A stretch of DNA of 64,000 nt from Capra hircus (lineage: Eukaryota; Chordata; Mammalia; Artiodactyla; Bovidae): contig NC_030821.1 in assembly GCF_001704415.2 (NCBI RefSeq), forward strand, positions 36,315,210-36,379,209, written 5' to 3'. The notes beneath the pieces were generated by a model. That model saw only the letters and a list, made by a program, of their open reading frames with translations. It ran no database searches and had not been told where the DNA came from. Within the stretch, counting starts at the first letter, position 1. Every line of letters begins with the position of its first letter. Made by a program: the position numbers and the translations under genes. Shown here in pieces: positions 1-9,665 of the stretch.

Positions 1-190
1 CCTCGAGAAGGAACACAGCCCTGACAGCATGTTGATTTTAGACCTTGAGATTTCTTTATTCCAGACTTACGACCAAACAACAACAGCAACAACAAATTAC
101 TCCCACTACAGGAAGATAGTAAACTTGTGTTGTTTTAAGCCACTATTTGTGGCTATCTGTTGCAACAGCAATAGGTAACTAATCCTATAG
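1..190 (+). mobile_element. MLT1-like MaLR LTR, 3' part
   Basis: The stretch resembles the 3' end of mammalian MLT1-type LTRs: an 'acttgtgttgttttaagcca' stretch is followed by a 'gcaataggtaactaat' terminus. Only the right end is inside the window, and no internal retroviral sequence follows, so this is a partial or solo LTR. Age and divergence fit an old placental insertion. Recognised by eye; the subfamily is not certain. Confidence 0.55.
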
Positions 191-214
191 CTTTACCTGC
201 CTTTATTTTATAAG

Positions 215-316
215 CACCAGTGTAGCTATGTGTTAGCCATGTCATGCATGTCCATGAAATCTCATTCCATCTGTTGGACTGTGGGGTAGAAACTCCATGA
301 AGGCAGGCAAACATAT
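215..316 (+). mobile_element. L2 3'-end fragment, split by an L1
   Basis: A decayed L2-type 3' end ('actccatgaaggcaggca') is cut by the L1 at 317-697. It resumes at about 698 with 'atttattgaatgaatc', the usual terminal pattern of L2. Continuity across the insertion supports the call; divergence is high. Confidence 0.5.
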
Positions 317-697
317 ATTTTAAAAATGTAAGAATTAAAGATTTTAAAATTTAAGAAAAATAAAAATAAAAAATAAAACATTTTAAATCTTAAAAAAAAA
401 AATAAATAAAATAATAAAAAAAATAAAATAAAATAAAAAAATTTTTATTGGAGTATAGTTGCTTTACAATGTTGTGTTAGTTTCAGATGTATAGCAAAGT
501 GAATCAGTTATACATATATTTATTTTTTGTTTTTAGATTCTTTTCTCCAATAGGCCATTACAGAGTATTGAGCAGAGTTCCCTGTTCTATACAGTAGGTT
601 CACATTAGATATTTATTTTATAAATAGTGCTGTGTATATGTCAATCCAAATCTTCCAATTTATTCCCTCCTACCCTAAACCCCTGGTAACCATAAGT
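317..697 (-). mobile_element. L1 3'-end insertion with TSD
   Basis: From about 438 the sequence reads as the reverse complement of a ruminant L1 3' UTR, including the 'tatacagtaggt' and 'ccctggtaaccataag' stretches. The direct repeat caaacatat at 308-316 and 698-706 fits a TSD. The left 120 nt are A-rich rather than T-rich, which is odd for a minus-strand L1 tail. Confidence 0.78.
354..437 (+). repeat. A-rich low-complexity tract (AAATA-like)
   Basis: An irregular series of A runs broken by single T bases. It directly abuts the T-rich start of the minus-strand L1 end, giving an A-run/T-run boundary near 437. Confidence 0.88.
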
Positions 698-739
698 CAA
701 ACATATTTATTGAATGAATCAGTAAAGGGCTTCAGGCCT

Positions 740-1016
740 CTACACACGGTGTTTCCTCAGTCTTGAATGCCTTTTTCTTATTCACCTGGTTAATTCCTAT
801 GCAATCAAATTCACTGCCTCTGTTCTTGGTTTTCCTCTAAGGAACTGGTTGGCCTTTTCTGGCTGGTGCTCCCAGAAAAGACTCTTTCATTTCTTTATCT
901 CAATTATTTGTGTGCATGGCTGACTACAAGTTCATAAGGACAAAAACCACCTCCTTCTTCTGAGTGCTCAGGACATGTCACACAAAGCCGATACAATAAA
1001 TGTCTGTAAATGGATG
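740..1016 (+). mobile_element. L2 3' region (decayed)
   Basis: A pyrimidine-rich section is followed by an 'acaagttcataaggacaaaa' block and a terminal 'aataaatgtctgtaaatg'. This is the typical order of an L2 3' end. The 5'-truncated SINE at 1017 interrupts it. Confidence 0.5.
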
Positions 1017-1139
1017 CCTTCCACTAATGGCAACCCACTTCGGTATTCTTGCCTGGGAAATCCAATGGACAGAGGAGCCTGGTGGGCTACAGCCCATGGG
1101 GGTTGCAGAGAGTCTGACATGACTGAGCAACTAAACACA
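1017..1139 (+). mobile_element. Bov-tA/BovA SINE, 5' truncated
   Basis: Contains the BovA body ('tattcttgcctgggaaatcc', 'gacagaggagcctggtgggc') and the shared 3' end ('tctgacatgactgagcaac'). The tRNA-Glu-derived head is absent. Confidence 0.85.
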
Positions 1140-1389
1140 TTCACTCACTGCCAATCATATATGGTGAGAACAGGGGTTACCAGTGCTGCAGTCCCCCATT
1201 TGTGTCACCACGAAGAAATTACAGAGACTTCCCTAGGCTGCTTTTCTGTAGGCCGAGGATATGACACTACATACATTATAGAGCTATTCTAAGAATCACG
1301 TGTGTAAATGTCCATAAAGAAGATGGAGCACCTGACAAGTACCTGACAGGCAGTGAATGTTGGTTTACTGTAATTATCCTCATCACTTT

Positions 1390-1815
1390 GTCGCTGCTGT
1401 TCAGTTGTTAAGTCACGTCTCACCCTTTGTGACCCCATGGACTGCAGCACGCCAAGCTTCTCTGTCCTCCACTATCTCCCAGAGTTTGCTGAAACTCATG
1501 TCCATTGAGTTGGTGATGCTATCTAATCATCTCATCTTCTGCTGTCCCTTTCTCCTTTAGCTGTCAATCTTTCTTAGCATCAGGGCCCTTTCCATTGAGG
1601 CAGCTCTTTGCATCAGGTGGCCAAACGATTGGAGCTTCAGCTTCAGCCGCAGTCCTTCCAACGAATATTTAGGGATTTCCTTTAGGATTGACTGGTATGA
1701 TCTCCTCGCAGTCCAAGGGACTCTCAAGAGTCTTCTCCAATACCACAGTTCAAAAGCATCAATTCTTCTGGGCTCAGCCTTCTTGTCACTAACAGAGGAT
1801 GTTAAAGACTGTGGG
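1390..1815 (-). mobile_element. BovB LINE 3' end
   Basis: Reverse complement of the last ~430 nt of BovB: 3' terminus at left ('cagttgttaagtcacgtc'), then the end of the ORF and 3' UTR including 'ggtggccaaacgattggagc' and 'tctcaagagtcttctccaa'. Strongly 5' truncated, with indels; no intact frame. Confidence 0.9.
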
Positions 1816-1830
1816 GTGAACTTAAACAAT

Positions 1831-2234
1831 ATGTATAAAATAGGAAGAGATCCAAATGTGTCAACAGATTGTCACGGGATGTGCCCCCGTGGTTAGAGGA
1901 CTGACCTGGCACTTGGGTATCCAGCAAGCCATCCAGCACAGGAGAACTCCACATTCCAAAGCTTCAGTGGGTATAATCAGTGTAATATCAACATTCATAT
2001 TCTCTCCTAGCCCCCCCCCCAAAGTGGTTCCAAATAAACTGACTCTGTGAAATATTTTTCTTCCAAGTTCAGCTGGGTATGATATTGACATGATCACTTT
2101 AACTAAGAAACAAATCTGTACACAGTGACCAACTGAAAACTGGGTAAGAAATTTCAATATCAACAAGAAAATAATCTTCAAAGACTTGTAGGTATTTCTG
2201 GCCAGTTATTTATTTTATCTCTTTCTCTCTTTAT
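1831..2234. other. Unassigned sequence with a (C)10 run
   Basis: No gene or repeat recognised. A run of ten C bases lies at 2011-2020. The short frames here carry no recognisable domain. Confidence 0.5.
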
Positions 2235-2455
2235 AATGGTTATGAGAATGGGACCTGGATCCTGCTGCCTGGTTGAAGCCACAGTTACTGATACTCAAAT
2301 ACTCAGCAATACAGTTTCTTCAGGTGTAAAACAGAGCTAGCACTGACTTCTTAGGGTTTTAGCAAGAATTAAGTGACGTAATAAATACAAGGCACTCAGG
2401 GAAAATGCCTGACACATTTAGGCACTCATTAAAAGTTAACTCTTACCATCATTAA
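2235..2455 (+). mobile_element. MIR SINE
   Basis: Follows the MIR order: a middle part near 2315-2370 ('caggtgtaaaacagagctag'), then a terminal 'aaaatgcctgacacatttag' block and 'gcactcattaaaagtt'. Old and diverged. Confidence 0.62.
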
Positions 2456-2791
2456 TTAGTATGCTATCAAATAATACAATGTGTTATATCAAGGGTATCA
2501 GACAGGCTATCTATTTTGGACTTAAGAGACTAGAAAACATGTTTATTAAGAATTATAAGCATTTGGGAGTATGTATTTCCTCTGAAAAAGGTGACTTTCT
2601 GAGGCCCCATATACTTAATCGAGAGCTTTCAAGTGCTTAGATACATAAAAAAAGGCTGAACTCTATGTAAGAAATTCGTTAAGAAATGCTAATGAACTAC
2701 GAAATGTTAGAGGAGACATCAATTAGACTTTAAGACCAGAATGAAGTTTTCAAAGACAGAAACAGATGGAGATGATGAAAGAAAGGAATGA
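2456..2791. other. Unassigned AT-rich sequence before the L1
   Basis: No repeat recognised. Its right end supplies the L1 target site, aaagaaaggaatga at 2778-2791. Confidence 0.5.
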
Positions 2792-4091
2792 AGAAGATGG
2801 CAGAGGAGTAGGTGGATGTGGAGTACATCTCTCTCCATGGATACATCAGGAATGCACCTTCAGACCATAAGTGCCTGCAGAACACCAGCTGAGAGCGGAC
2901 AGGAGTACCTGACCAGCGGAAAAGAATATACAGAACCATGCAACACCACAAAGGAAGGAGGGGGAAACAGGAGTCTTAGTAGGACTTGACCTGCCCTCAG
3001 AGGGTGGGGAACTGAAGCAGGGGTCTGATCCCCACATCAGGGCAACTGTCTGAGTCAGAGGAGAAACTTTAAGGCTGAGGGTGAAACAGCTGATCTGTGG
3101 CAGCCTAACTGTAATGAGAATCAGACAGTTCTTGCCGCAGCCATACATACCCTGGACAGGGACGCAGGTCCCCTGGAAGGTACAGTGGCTGAGAGCTGAA
3201 ATTTAGGGATTGTGGAGCAATCCCAGGGCAAGCGCTGCTGTTGACTGTGGAGAGATGAGTGGAGAGGACATGAGAGAGGAGACTGTGGTGGGAAATGCGT
3301 GCAGAAGAAAGCCAGGCAGCCAAGGAAGCAAGGTGAGACTGCCGAGTCACACATGGGGGTGGAGCTATCACTTAGCTCTCTCTCCCCAAATGCCAGCGTC
3401 TGCAGCTGAACAATAGAGAGGCTGGCCCATCAAACGCCTGATGCACTGAACTACAGCGTAGGACCCCACCTAGGGTGCTCCTTTAAGTGCCTAACCTGCT
3501 GATCTACAGAGTAGGACTCCAGCCAAGGGGGGCCCCTCTGAGTTAGTGCCTGACACACTGAACAACAAAGAAGGACCCCAGGCAAGGGAGCCCTCTAAGT
3601 GCCCAAATGGGCAGAGCTATGGAGAAAGACTGGCCAAAGAGGCCTTCTGATCACCAGCTACAAGAGGCTTGAAAAAAGGCTCTGATAGGGCCAGAACTCC
3701 TGTGGCAGAGGCAGTCCATGTCCCTGCACTCTTGGTGCCACCAGGGTCCCCGCAAGCAAAGCAGCTGTGACACCTTCATGCTCAGCTCCCACTGGGAGTC
3801 ACCACAGTGAGTCTTGCATCTATGCATGCACGGTTGCTTCGGCAGTGTCCAGCTCTTTGCAACCCTGCAGACTGTGGCCTGCCAGGCTTCTCTGACAGGA
3901 AGAGGGGTTCTCCAGGCAAGTATACTGGAGTGTATTGGCCATTACTAGTTGTCATACCCTTCTAGGGCACTATATTTCCTGCTGCCAGAACCTGGTGCTG
4001 CCAGAACCCCTGTAACCCAAGCAGCTGCACCACCTCCACACCTGGCCCTCACAGGGGCAAAACCAAGCCCTCCAGGGCAGCCTCAGGAGCA
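2792..4091 (+). promoter_or_regulatory. L1 5' UTR / internal promoter region
   Basis: A relatively GC-rich segment typical of ruminant L1 5' UTRs, ending at 'aaaccccagtggac' immediately before ORF2 sequence. L1 5' UTRs carry an internal RNA polymerase II promoter and often antisense activity (family knowledge). Whether this copy is active cannot be told from sequence. Confidence 0.75.
3820..3935 (-). mobile_element. BovA/Bov-tA-like module inside the L1 5' UTR
   Basis: Reads like a diverged reverse-complement Bov SINE body: 'ggttgcttcggcagtgtcca', 'ctgtggcctgccaggcttct' and 'ctggagtgtattggcca'. It is bounded by L1 5' UTR sequence on both sides, without an obvious fresh TSD or tail. It therefore looks like part of the L1 5' UTR lineage rather than a separate recent insertion. 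Confidence 0.65.
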
Positions 4092-5769
4092 AACCCCAGT
4101 GGACTAAGTTACTAGACCTAATCAGTGAATTTAGAAAAGTTGCAGGATACAAAATTAATACACAGAAATCACTTGCATTTCTATATACTAACAATGAAAA
4201 ATCAGAAAGAGAAATTAAGGAATCCATGCCATTCACCATTGCAACAAAAAGAAATATCTAGGAATAAACTTACCTAAGGAGACAAAAGAACTGTACACAG
4301 AAAATTATAAGACACTGGTGAGAGAAATCGAAGACAGCATAAACAGATGCAGAGATTATTCCATGTTACTGGGCAGGAAGAATCAATATTGTGAAAACAA
4401 CTCTACTGCCAAATGCAATCTACAGATTCAACATGATTCCTATCAAATTACTAATGGCATTTTTCACAGAACTAGAACAAAAAGTTTCACAATTCATATG
4501 GAAACACAAAAGACCCTGAATAGCCAAAACAGTCTTGAGAGAGAGGAATGGAGCTGGAGGAATCAACATTCCTGACATCAGATTATACTACAAAGCTACA
4601 GTCATCAAGACAGTATGGTAGTGGCACAAAAACAGAAATATAGACCAATGCAACAAGATAGAAAGCCCAGTAATAAATCCATGCATCTATGGGTACCTTA
4701 TTTTTGACAAAGGAGGCAAGAATATGCAATGGGGCAAAGACAGCCTCTTCAATAAATGGTGCTGGGAAAACTGGACAGCTGCATGTAAAAGAATGAAATT
4801 AGAACAGTTCCTAACACCATATAACAAGATAAACTCAAAATGGATTAAAGACCTAAATAAAATACCAGAAAATATAAAACTCTTAGAGGAATACATAGGC
4901 AAAACACTCAACATAAATCAAAGCAAGATCCTCTATGACCCACCTCCTAGAGTAACAGAAATAAAAGACAAAAGTAAAAAGTGGGACCTGATTAAACTTA
5001 AAAACTTTTTCACAGCAAAGGAAACTATAGGCAAGGTGAAAAGACAACCCTCAGGATGGGAGAAAATAATAGCAAATGAAACAACTGGCAAAGGATTAAT
5101 TTCCAAAACACACAAGCAGCTCATACAACTCAATGCCAGAAAAACACACAACCCAATCAAAAAGTGGGAAAAAGACCTAAACAGACATTTCTCCAAAGAA
5201 GACACATAGATGGCTAACAAACACATGAAAAGATGCTCAACATAGCTCATTATTAGAGAAATGCAAATCAAAACCACAATGAGGTATCACCTCAAAATGG
5301 TCAGAATAGCCATCATCAAAAAAGTCTACACACAATAAATGCTAGAGAGGGAGTGGAGAAAAGCTCTTGCACTGTTGGTGGGAATGTAAATTGATACAGC
5401 CACTATGGAAGATGATATGGAGATTCCTTAAAAAAACTAGGAACAAAGCCACCATATGACCCAGCAATCGCACTCCTAGGCATATACCCCGAGGAAACCA
5501 AAATTGAAAAAGACACATGTATCCCACTGTTCACTGCAGCACTATTTATAATGGCTAGAACATGGAAGCAACCTAGATGTCCATCAGCAAATGAATGGAT
5601 AAAGAAGTTGTGGTACATATACACAATGGAATATTATTCAGCCATAAAAAGGAATGCATTTGAGTCAGTTCTGATGAGGTGGCTGAACCTAGAACCTATT
5701 ATACAGAGTGAAGTGAGTCAGAAAGAGAAAGATCAATATCATATTCTAACACCTATATACGGAATCTAG
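4092..5769 (+). pseudogene. L1 ORF2 C-terminal half, broken
   Basis: Reads as the 3' half of an L1 ORF2 (endonuclease-reverse transcriptase) in several frames. The best-preserved pieces are 4724-5209 (161 aa, containing WDLIKLK and NPIKKWEKDLNRHF, typical of the ORF2 C-terminal region) and 5551-5769 (72 aa, containing WIKKLWYIYTMEYYSAIK, the conserved C-terminal tail). Stops and frameshifts separate them. The catalytic YADD region and the endonuclease domain lie in the deleted part. The flanking 3' UTR begins at about 5770. Confidence 0.85.
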
Positions 5770-6378
5770 AAGAATGGTACTGAAGAGCTTATTTACAGGG
5801 AGAAACAGACAAGCAGAATAGGTAGACTTATGGATGTGGGTAGAGGGCAGGAGAGGGTGAGATGTCTGGAGAGAGTAACATGGAAACTTACATTACCATA
5901 TATAAAATAGATAGCCAATGGGAATTTGCTGTATGTCTCAGGAAACTCAAACAGGGGCTCTGTGTCAACCTATAGGGGTGGGATGGGGAGGGAGATGGGA
6001 GGAAGGTTCAAAATGGAGAGGATATATGTATACCTATGCCTGATTTATGCTGCGGTCTGACAGAAAAGAGCAAAATTCTGTAAAGCAATTATCCTTCAAC
6101 AAAAAATCTTTTTTAAAAAAGAAAGGAATGATGTTAGGAAGCTGGAAGATTGAAACAGAGGAGTAATTAAACAGACCAAGTGGGAACCAATAATTACTGC
6201 ACTGAAATAATGAGGGGCAGAGCTATAGCCAAGTGCATCACAGTGAACCTGGACACCCTTCCCAGACCCAGCAGCTTCTGATGCCAGCTGAGACAACTGC
6301 CTTTGCAGCCCACTTAGGGTTTCAATGACTATTGATCACAGACATTGACTCTTTACGCAGCTATAAGCTACTCCCTGG

Positions 6379-6579
6379 CTTCCCAGGTGGCGCTAGTGGT
6401 AAAGGACCCAACTAAGACACAAGAGACTCAGGTTCCATTCCTGGGTAGGGAAGGTCCCTGGAGGAGGGCATGGCAACCCACTCAAGTATTCTTGCCTGGA
6501 GAATCCCATGGACAGAGGAACCTGGAGAGCTACAGTCTATGGGGTTGCAAAGAGTCAAAGCGACTTAGCATGTATGCAT
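6379..6579 (+). mobile_element. Bov-tA SINE with 12-bp TSD
   Basis: Full-length type: tRNA-Glu-derived head ('cttcccaggtggcgctagtg'), BovA body and the common 3' end. Flanked by gctactccctgg at 6367-6378 and 6580-6591. The head contains a CTCF-like 'aggtggcgc' string, but the five bases before it do not fit the motif. Confidence 0.95.
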
Positions 6580-6872
6580 GCTACTCCCTGGAATATGGGC
6601 TCATTAGCATGGTACATAAAAGGTAAAGACATCGTTTTCAATGAAATATTAAAAACTTAAAACTAATCTGTTTTATTTAAATTCTGCTTGAGAGTCTTGT
6701 ATCTTGTGTTTTGTCCCAACCTTCCTAGAGGTACATGGCAGGTGTTGGGAATATCACCAAACCAAGCTGGGGGATTCCTGCTCTGAATTTCTAGTAACAT
6801 TCACAACTTCATCCCTTCTTTCTGCCTCCAAAACCTATGATGCTAGATGTTTTGTGCTAATATAGATCTCCT

Positions 6873-7085
6873 TTGTTTTGTTGTTTAGTTGCCAAGTTGT
6901 GTCTGACTCTCTTGTGAGCCCATGGACTGAACCCCACTAGGCTCCTCTGCCCATGGGATTTTCCACGCAAGAATATTGGAGTGGATTGCCATTTCCTTCT
7001 CCAGGGGATCTTCTTGACCCAGGGGTTGAACTCGTGTCTCTTGCGTCTCCTGTGCTGGCAGGCAGATTCTTTACCACCGAGTCAC
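6873..7085 (-). mobile_element. Bov-tA SINE with 9-bp TSD
   Basis: Reverse complement of a near-complete Bov-tA, from the 3' end at left ('gttgccaagttgtgtctgac') to the tRNA-like head at right ('attctttaccaccgagtcac'). Direct repeat agatctcct at 6864-6872 and 7086-7094. Confidence 0.94.
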
Positions 7086-7251
7086 AGATCTCCTACCCAA
7101 ACTGAATTCCTGGGAAAAGGTTGGTCTTTACACCTGGTATTCCCATGGCTTACAGAGTTCAACATGTAGAAATGATGTTGCTAAAACATCTTGATAGGAA
7201 GAACAAGCCCCAAGGATTTATTTTAAACAGAATTATGTCTATTTATTCATT

Positions 7252-7306
7252 TATTCCATGGGGTTGCAAAGAGTTGGACATGACTGAGTGACTTTCACTT
7301 TCACTC
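7252..7306 (+). mobile_element. BovB/Bov-SINE 3'-end stub with TSD
   Basis: Only about 50 nt of the common BovB/Bov-SINE 3' end are present ('ggggttgcaaagagttggac', 'atgactgagtgactttcac'). It is flanked by atttattcatt at 7241-7251 and 7307-7317. The TSD indicates an insertion that was this short from the start. Confidence 0.8.
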
Positions 7307-7544
7307 ATTTATTCATTCAACAAATACAGACAGGGCTCCAAAGAGGTGTGAGGTATAAAGTAGAAATGGTTGATTTAACTTGGAAAGGAGGTGAAACACC
7401 CTCACTCTGAGAATCTAGAGCCTTGTATTACCACATGAATTGGGCACATGCTTTATGACCCTGCCAAGTTCAAGTGGTTTGACACCCCTTCACTCCCCAG
7501 TGAACACACACTGGCTCATATACAAAACGATCTGATAGAGGCTG

Positions 7545-7915
7545 TACCACTCAGTATAGGGTAGGTTATATAGCAACGACTCCCAAATTCAAGAGACTTA
7601 ACAATGAATGTTTACTTTCTAATCATACTACAAGTCAAGTACAGCAGCTCAGCTCATCAGAGATGCTCAGGAACCCAGGGTGATGGAGACCTCATCCTAG
7701 CATGGTTTCCATGATGACCACACAGTGGAAGAGACCATTTGGTCTGAAACTGTCCATTACATCCTCCAGCCTGAAAGTGGCAACCATCGCTTCCACTCAG
7801 TCTCCCTGGCTGGAACCACTCAACCAGATGGGAAGCAGAAAGTTCACTCTCCATGTGTCCAGAAGGAGAGGTGAACCAAATATTGTTAACTAGGAGTAGT
7901 GATTTAACACAAGTG
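7545..7915. mobile_element. Possible ancient mammalian repeat, family not named
   Basis: The layout ('gtaggttatatagcaacgac', then 'gagatgctcaggaacccagg') resembles a common old mammalian interspersed repeat whose copies begin with a gained-site sentence like this. Too diverged to name by eye. The 101-aa and 63-aa frames across it have no domain. Confidence 0.33.
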
Positions 7916-8326
7916 GCTTGCGATAAGGAGGGAGAGGAAGTGTGGAAATACGAAAAGGACAATTAACTTGATCTAGTCCCACCTCCATGATTGATTAGCC
8001 CCCTGTCTACAAAGTCACTTAACTTCCCTAAAATTAGATGGCAATCACCTCTCTCCTTCCTACAGTTTCTACAGTTTCAGTGAAGCAGTGGGCTCCTAAA
8101 AACACTCTGAAAGCAGACATACTCTAGAAATGTAGAATGGTGCTGAATATGAGTTTCACAAGTCCAAGGAGGACATGGTTGGCCAGTGCTTGAGAAAAAC
8201 TGGTAAACACTAGAGGCTGCCAAGAGATCAGCATGGATAAAAACACAAATGACTTATGAATCTTGGCCACAGATTCCAAGGACAAGAGCGTCACGGATTC
8301 TTTCCTATTGGTAAAGAAAAGAAAGG
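7916..8326. other. Unassigned sequence
   Basis: No gene, repeat or motif recognised between the old repeat and the next SINE. Confidence 0.45.
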
Positions 8327-8510
8327 GCTTCCCTGCAATGCAGGAGACGCCGCTTCGATCCCTGGGTTGGGAAGATCCCCTGGAGGAAGAAATGGCAACC
8401 CACTTCAGTATTCTTGCCTGGGAAGTACCATGGACAGAGGAGCCTGGCAGGCTACAGTCCATGGGATTGCAAAAGAGTCACACACAACTTTGCAACTAAA
8501 CAACAACAAT
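8327..8510 (+). mobile_element. Bov-tA SINE, head partly deleted
   Basis: The head begins 'gggcttccctgcaatgcagg': about 30 nt of the tRNA-like part between 'cttccctg' and 'caatgcagg' are missing. The body and 3' end are normal, followed by a short AAC-rich tail. Confidence 0.92.
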
Positions 8511-9220
8511 GCAAATAAAAGGATGCTGACCCTCCTTGACCTCTGAGTCTCCTCAAAAGAATCAATCAACATATGTGATGAGAAGAACATCTGGAGCACA
8601 GGGACGGTCTCCATTCAGGAAAGTCATTCCTGATTCTTCTAGCCAAAACCACACAGTCTTTCCTTTAGGTTGAGAATACAATTATCTGACCTTCTTTTCA
8701 TATTTATTTTGTTCTTACTTGGATTAGAGTCAGTGGTAGTCTTTTTCCCTGACCCCCGCCCAATTCGAGGTCACTACATGTTAGACTCTCAGCTCATTCA
8801 CCTCCATTACTGCCTAGCATGGTGATCTGTATCCAGCAAATGTGGATGGGGTGCCTCTCTAGCCACTTTTTCTGTCATTTCCATTTTCTCTGGAAAGGGC
8901 TTTCTCAAATAGCCCTTAACTGATGAGGATTTGATACCTTAGAGCCAGTCTAGCATGATCACGTTTTCTTGATGTGAACCTTCCTTTTACTCATCTTCCC
9001 TTTATTCAAACTTTCAAAACTGTCAGTCTTCCATCCCATTCTCTGATGTCTTGCATTCTACGAAACTAGCTGTTCATCACAGCTGCCTAGGAAGCTTTCT
9101 GAAATATGCATACACATTCCTCATCCCCACAAGATCTATTATATCATCATTTTCTGGATGTGCCCTCGGAATCCATCCAGTTTGGAACTGGCCCTCTGAG
9201 TGACATCTGGGAAGCACCTT
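8511..9220. other. Unassigned sequence
   Basis: No confident element. A piece near 8790-8850 is vaguely L2-like but too weak to call. Confidence 0.45.
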
Positions 9221-9227
9221 TACAGTG

Positions 9228-9441
9228 GGCTTCCCTGGTGGCTTAAATGGTAAAGAGTCTGCCTGCAATGCAGAAGACCTGGGTTCGATCCCTGGGTTGG
9301 GAAGATCCCTTGGAGAAAGGAATGGCTACCCACTCCAGTATTGTTGCCTCGAGAATCCCCATGGACAGAGGAGCCTGGCTGGCTACAATCCTTAGGGTTC
9401 CAGAGAGTAGGACACAGCTGAGCCGACTAACACTTTCACTC
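9228..9441 (+). mobile_element. Bov-tA SINE, full length
   Basis: Complete head ('ggcttccctggtggcttaaa'), body and 3' end. Short direct repeat tacagtg at 9221-9227 and 9442-9448. Confidence 0.95.
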
Positions 9442-9519
9442 TACAGTGTGTCTTCCTGGGTGATATGTGGTACCTCCCATAGACTACAAGTTTATTAGCA
9501 GAAACTTACACTACTTAGT

Positions 9520-9665
9520 CTAATGCAGTGCTTCTCAAAAATGCATATAAATCATCTATAGCCTGCAGGAGATTTATCAGTCACTGTTAAAATCCAGACT
9601 GATTCAGCAGGTCTGGGGTTCAGTCCACGCTTATGCATTTCTAACAAACCTCCAGGCTGTTGGTG
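9520..9665 (+). mobile_element. MER5A-like hAT MITE
   Basis: Matches the MER5A pattern: 'cagtgcttctcaaaaatgca', 'gattcagcaggtctggggtt' and 'gcatttctaacaa'. Non-autonomous hAT-Charlie DNA transposon; the right terminal repeat is eroded. Confidence 0.72.

Larger units (their letters stand above)
2792..6117 (+). mobile_element. Ruminant L1, internally deleted, complete ends
   Basis: The element starts with an L1 5' UTR ('agaagatggcagaggagtag'), runs to about 4091, then jumps directly into the 3' half of ORF2. It continues through the ORF2 end and 3' UTR to an A-rich tail. A perfect 14-bp TSD, aaagaaaggaatga, flanks it at 2778-2791 and 6118-6131, so both ends are original. All of ORF1 and the N-terminal part of ORF2, including the endonuclease and most of the reverse transcriptase, are missing. 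The element is 3.3 kb, against roughly 8 kb for full-length ruminant L1 (general knowledge). It cannot move by itself. Confidence 0.92.

Noticed and set aside
6380..6393. CTCF-like site in the SINE head
   Set aside because: Only the 'aggtggcgc' half fits; three of the first five consensus positions are wrong.
6379..6450. Bov-tA head as a tRNA gene
   Set aside because: The head is tRNA-Glu derived but is only part of a SINE and cannot form a normal tRNA.
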